Source: Bacillus sp. FSL H8-0547
GTDB taxonomy: Bacteria > Bacillota > Bacilli > Bacillales > Bacillaceae
Reading direction: 5' to 3'
Length of the DNA stretch: 64,000 nt
Assembly (NCBI GenBank): GCA_038002745.1
Contig: JBBODD010000001.1
Span: 806,001 to 870,000 of the forward strand
The notes beneath the pieces were generated by a model. That model had not been told where the DNA came from and did no database searches. It saw only the letters and a program-made list of their open reading frames with translations. Shown here piece by piece: positions 61,385 to 64,000 of the stretch. The position numbers were made by a program, and so were the translations under genes. Each line of letters begins with the position of its first letter. Position 1 is the stretch's first letter.

Positions 61385-62043
61385 CACGTTCTGCACCGAA
61401 AAGCGGAGCCGACCGTTTAGCCCTGACAGGCAGAAAAGAAATCACCCGAAAAGTCCGGGCTTGACTTTTTGGGGGATTTTGTTCTGACGGAAGGGCTGGG
61501 AGGCGCAGCTGGACACCACGAAAAGCGGAATCGCTCGTTTAGCTCCGGGAGTCAGATAAGAATCCGGCGGAAAAGTCCGGGTTTGACTTTTTTGACGGAT
61601 TTGTTCTGGCAGAGGAGTTGAGCGATGGAGCTGGACACCACGAAAAGCGGAATCGCTCGTTTAGCTCCGGGAGTCAGATAAGAATCCGGCGGAAAAGTCC
61701 GGGTTTGACTTTTTTGACGGATTTGTTCTGGCAGAGGAGTTGAGCGATGGAGCTGGACACCACGAAAAGCGGCATCGACTGTTCAGGCCTGGCAGTCAGA
61801 TAAGAAATCACCGGAAAAGTCCGGGTTTGACTTTTTCGGGGATTTTGTTCTGACAGAAGGACTAGGAGGCGGAGCTAGACACCACGAAAAGCGGAATCGC
61901 TCGTTTAGCTCCGGGAGTCAGATAAGAATCCGGCGGAAAAGTCCGGGTTTGACTTTTTTGACGGATTTGTTCTGGCAGAAGGACTAGGAGGCGGAGCTAG
62001 ACACCACGAAAAGCGGAATCGCTCGTTTAGCTCCGGGAGTCAG
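61385..62043. repeat. Tandem array, 122-bp hairpin-forming unit, about 5.4 copies (array F)
   Basis: GAAAAGCGG starts at 61398, 61520, 61642, 61764, 61886 and 62008, an exact 122-bp step. Each full unit has the central block AAAAGTCCGGG(T/C)TTGAC flanked by AATC...GATT arms and ends GGACACCAC. The arms differ between copies but still pair (for example AATCACCC/GGGGGATT in the first copy and AATCACCG/CGGGGATT in the fourth). It runs directly into array D. Related solo element at 13579-13694. Confidence 0.92.
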
Positions 62044-62044
62044 T

Positions 62045-62665
62045 CTTGACTTGATGATTCTTACAAGCCCAATAAGTGCCACCAACCTCCTAGTTTTTTG
62101 GATTGATGGTTCTTATATGTTCGATAAGTACCACCAAACCCTCAGTTTCTTGACTTGATGGTTCTTATCTCTCCAATAAGTACCACCAATCTCCAAGTTT
62201 TATGGATTGATGGTTCTTATCAGCCCGATAAGTGCCACCAACCTCCTAGCTTATTGGATTGATGGTTCTTATAAGCTCGATAAGAACCACCAAACCCTGA
62301 GTTTCTTGACTTGATGGTTCTTACAAGCCCAATAAGTACCACCAACCTTTGGTTTCTCGACTTGATGGTTCTTATCAGCCCCATAAGTGCCACCAAACCC
62401 TGAGTTTCTTGACTTGATGGTTCTTACAAGCCCAATATGTACCACCAATCTCCAAGTTTTTTGGATTGATGGTTCTTATCAGCCCGATAAGCGCCACCAA
62501 CCTCTGACTTTCTTGACTTGATGGTTCTTATCTATCCAATAAGTACCACCAACCTCTGACTTTCTTGACTTGATGGTTCTTATCAGCCCGATAAGTGCCA
62601 CCAATCTCCAAGTTTTTTGGATTGATGGTTCTTACAAGCCCGATAAGCGCCACCAACCTTTAAGT
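62045..62665. repeat. Intergenic tandem array, 52-bp unit, 12 copies (array D)
   Basis: Units read AAGTRCCACCAA, a variable 12-14 bases such as CCTCCTAGTTTTTTG, then GATTGATGGTTCTTAT and a short end like CAGCCCGAT. ACCAA recurs at 62081, 62133, 62185, 62237, 62289, 62341, 62392, 62444, 62496, 62548, 62600 and 62652, steps of 52 with one of 51. It has the same skeleton as array C with ACCACCAA in place of ACCATCAA. Non-coding. Confidence 0.93.
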
Positions 62666-62681
62666 TTTTGGACCTGCCCAC

Positions 62682-62710
62682 AAAAAAAACCAGAGCCCAA
62701 CCGGCTCTGA
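62682..62710 (-). terminator. Terminator of yhaP
   Basis: CAGAGCC pairs with GGCTCTG across a 4-nt loop and is followed by eight T on the minus strand. Confidence 0.85.
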
Positions 62711-62720
62711 TTTCTTTTGC

Positions 62721-63983
62721 TTACTGATCCTTTGCGATATCCATTGCTTTTTTAATATCCTTGAAGGAGGATGACTTTCCGTACATCAGCACTCCGCCTT
62801 TATACACTCTGGCACCAATGACGGCAAGAGCTGCGATTGTGGCAATCAGCAGTCCGATCGACAGCGCCACTTCCCAGACAGGGACCGAAAGCATGCCGAC
62901 TCTGAGGAACATGATCATCGGCGAGAATAGAGGGATAAAGGAAGTAACTGTAATGAATGTTGCCTCCGGATTGCCAAGTCCGAACATGGCGATGAAAAAG
63001 GCTGCCATTATGATGAACGTCAGCGGCGAAATCATTTGCTGCACATCTTCGATTCTCGTAACGAGTGATCCGAGAAACGCAGCAAGGGTGGCAAAAAGAA
63101 AATAGCCGAGCAGGAAGAAAACCACTGCGTATACAAGGGTCCCAGCCGGTATATCCGAGAAGCTTAAGAAGCCTCCGCCCGCAAGTCCGCCGCTTTCAAG
63201 ACTTTCTCTCATCGAATAGTAGCCGACCAGAATGATTAATCCAAACTGAGTCAGGCTGAGCAGCCCGATTCCAAGAAGCTTTGCAAACATCTGCTTGACC
63301 GGAGAGACGCTGCTGATCAGTATTTCCATTACTCTCGACGATTTTTCAACCGCAACCTCCATGGCAATCATGCTCGCATACAGGATGACGGCGAAATAAA
63401 TAATGAAAAGAAGAACATAGACAAGTCCTCTTGCCTGATTTAATTCTTCCTCTGATTTCGCGTTATCAAGAAGCGCTGTGCTTTTTACCTCCACAGGTGA
63501 AAATAACTGGTTCAGGTCCTCCTGCTCCAGGCCAAGGTTTGCCGTGCCCGCTGCAAGCTTCGTCTGCTGCAGGGCCTGTTCAAACGTGCCCGCAATACTT
63601 GAGTCCGCTATGCTTCTGGCAAAATAGGAACCTTGCGGAAAATCGTCTCCGTCAAGAGTCAGAATGAAGTAGCCTTCCATCTTTTCATCAAGTACGGCTT
63701 TTTTCAGCTCATCCTCAGGCTGATCCGTTTTTTCGAGTTCCAAATTTTTATCAAGGGCAGCCGTATTCTGTTCAAAAATGCCATATAGCTGATCGCTCTC
63801 AGTCTGATCAATCACTGCTATTCTTTCAGCTTCTTGGTCTTCTTTATTAAAAAACTCAATAACAGTTTGCACGTTTGAGAGTCCGACAATCAGCAGGAGA
63901 ATAATCCCTGTTGTGATTAAAAAAGATTTTGTCTTTAACTTGCTGACATACGTATGAAAAAGAATAATCCAGAACTTATTCAT
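62721..63983 (-). CDS. yhaP: ABC-2 type transporter permease, YhaP/NatB-like
   Basis: A 420-residue permease of the NatB family, which exports sodium or other substrates with an ATPase partner. One helix near the N-terminus (about residues 22-40) is followed by a large outer domain to about residue 180. Five or six helices then cover the rest, with the conserved EKSSRVMEILISSVSPVKQMFAKLLGIG block near residue 208. ATG 63983 after GGCGGG; a GTG three codons earlier overlaps it. The expected ATPase gene (yhaQ) would lie just beyond the right edge. Confidence 0.88.
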   Translation of the reverse strand: MNKFWIILFHTYVSKLKTKSFLITTGIILLLIVGLSNVQTVIEFFNKEDQEAERIAVIDQTESDQLYGIFEQNTAALDKNLELEKTDQPEDELKKAVLDEKMEGYFILTLDGDDFPQGSYFARSIADSSIAGTFEQALQQTKLAAGTANLGLEQEDLNQLFSPVEVKSTALLDNAKSEEELNQARGLVYVLLFIIYFAVILYASMIAMEVAVEKSSRVMEILISSVSPVKQMFAKLLGIGLLSLTQFGLIILVGYYSMRESLESGGLAGGGFLSFSDIPAGTLVYAVVFFLLGYFLFATLAAFLGSLVTRIEDVQQMISPLTFIIMAAFFIAMFGLGNPEATFITVTSFIPLFSPMIMFLRVGMLSVPVWEVALSIGLLIATIAALAVIGARVYKGGVLMYGKSSSFKDIKKAMDIAKDQ

Positions 63984-64000
63984 AGACTGCACCCGCCTTT

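Overview
The window looks like a low-to-mid GC, spore-forming Bacillaceae chromosome, close to Bacillus or Metabacillus. Gene after gene matches the Bacillus subtilis sipV-comK-aprE-hemEHY-ecs-prsA-yhaMNO block, in nearly the same order: sipV, yhjE, yhjD, comK, an IDEAL-domain gene, yhfN, lcfB, lplJ, yhfI, yhfH, yhgE, yhgD, hemY, hemH, hemE, pbpF, hmoB, yhfA, yhaA, ecsC, ecsB, ecsA, hit, serC, trpP, yhaH, hpr, yhaI, SscA-like genes, prsA, yhaL, yhaM, yhaN, yhaO and yhaP. Names rest on protein similarity recognised by eye plus this order; no search was run.

Layout. 0-13.5 kb: signal peptidase, competence regulator ComK, an alpha/beta hydrolase, a DUF4275 gene behind a possible attenuator leader, an SNF2 helicase, isocitrate lyase, an M48 protease and an azlCD-type branched-chain amino acid exporter operon. 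13.5-23 kb: fatty-acid activation behind a FadR box, lipoate ligase, YhfH, a large catalase with a probable SigB promoter, and a LacI regulator. 23-26 kb: yhgD-yhgE. 26-33.4 kb: an AT-rich island of mostly orphan genes. 33.5-48 kb: haem synthesis (hemEHY), pbpF, hmoB, transporters and ecsABC. 48-64 kb: hit, serC, trpP with a TRAP-binding site, hpr (scoC), sscA-like genes, prsA, the yhaMNO nuclease genes and an ABC-2 permease.

The most unusual structure is non-coding. (1) In the island, nearly every gene boundary carries a recurring element with core GCCCCCGATTG, about one per gene, with all genes but one on the minus strand. This resembles a gene-cassette array with no recombinase in the window. 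(2) Five separate intergenic arrays of different sequence share almost the same tandem period (52, 53, 52, 52 and 52 bp, about five helical turns). (3) A 122-bp tandem repeat that forms a long hairpin has a solo relative about 48 kb away, and its stems show compensatory changes.

Regulatory sites readable from sequence include a FadR box (lcfB), a SigB-type promoter (katE), a cre-like operator (LacI gene), a matched pair of 23-bp operators (yhgD and yhgE), a TRAP site over the trpP start, and a ribosome-site-masking hairpin (yhfA).
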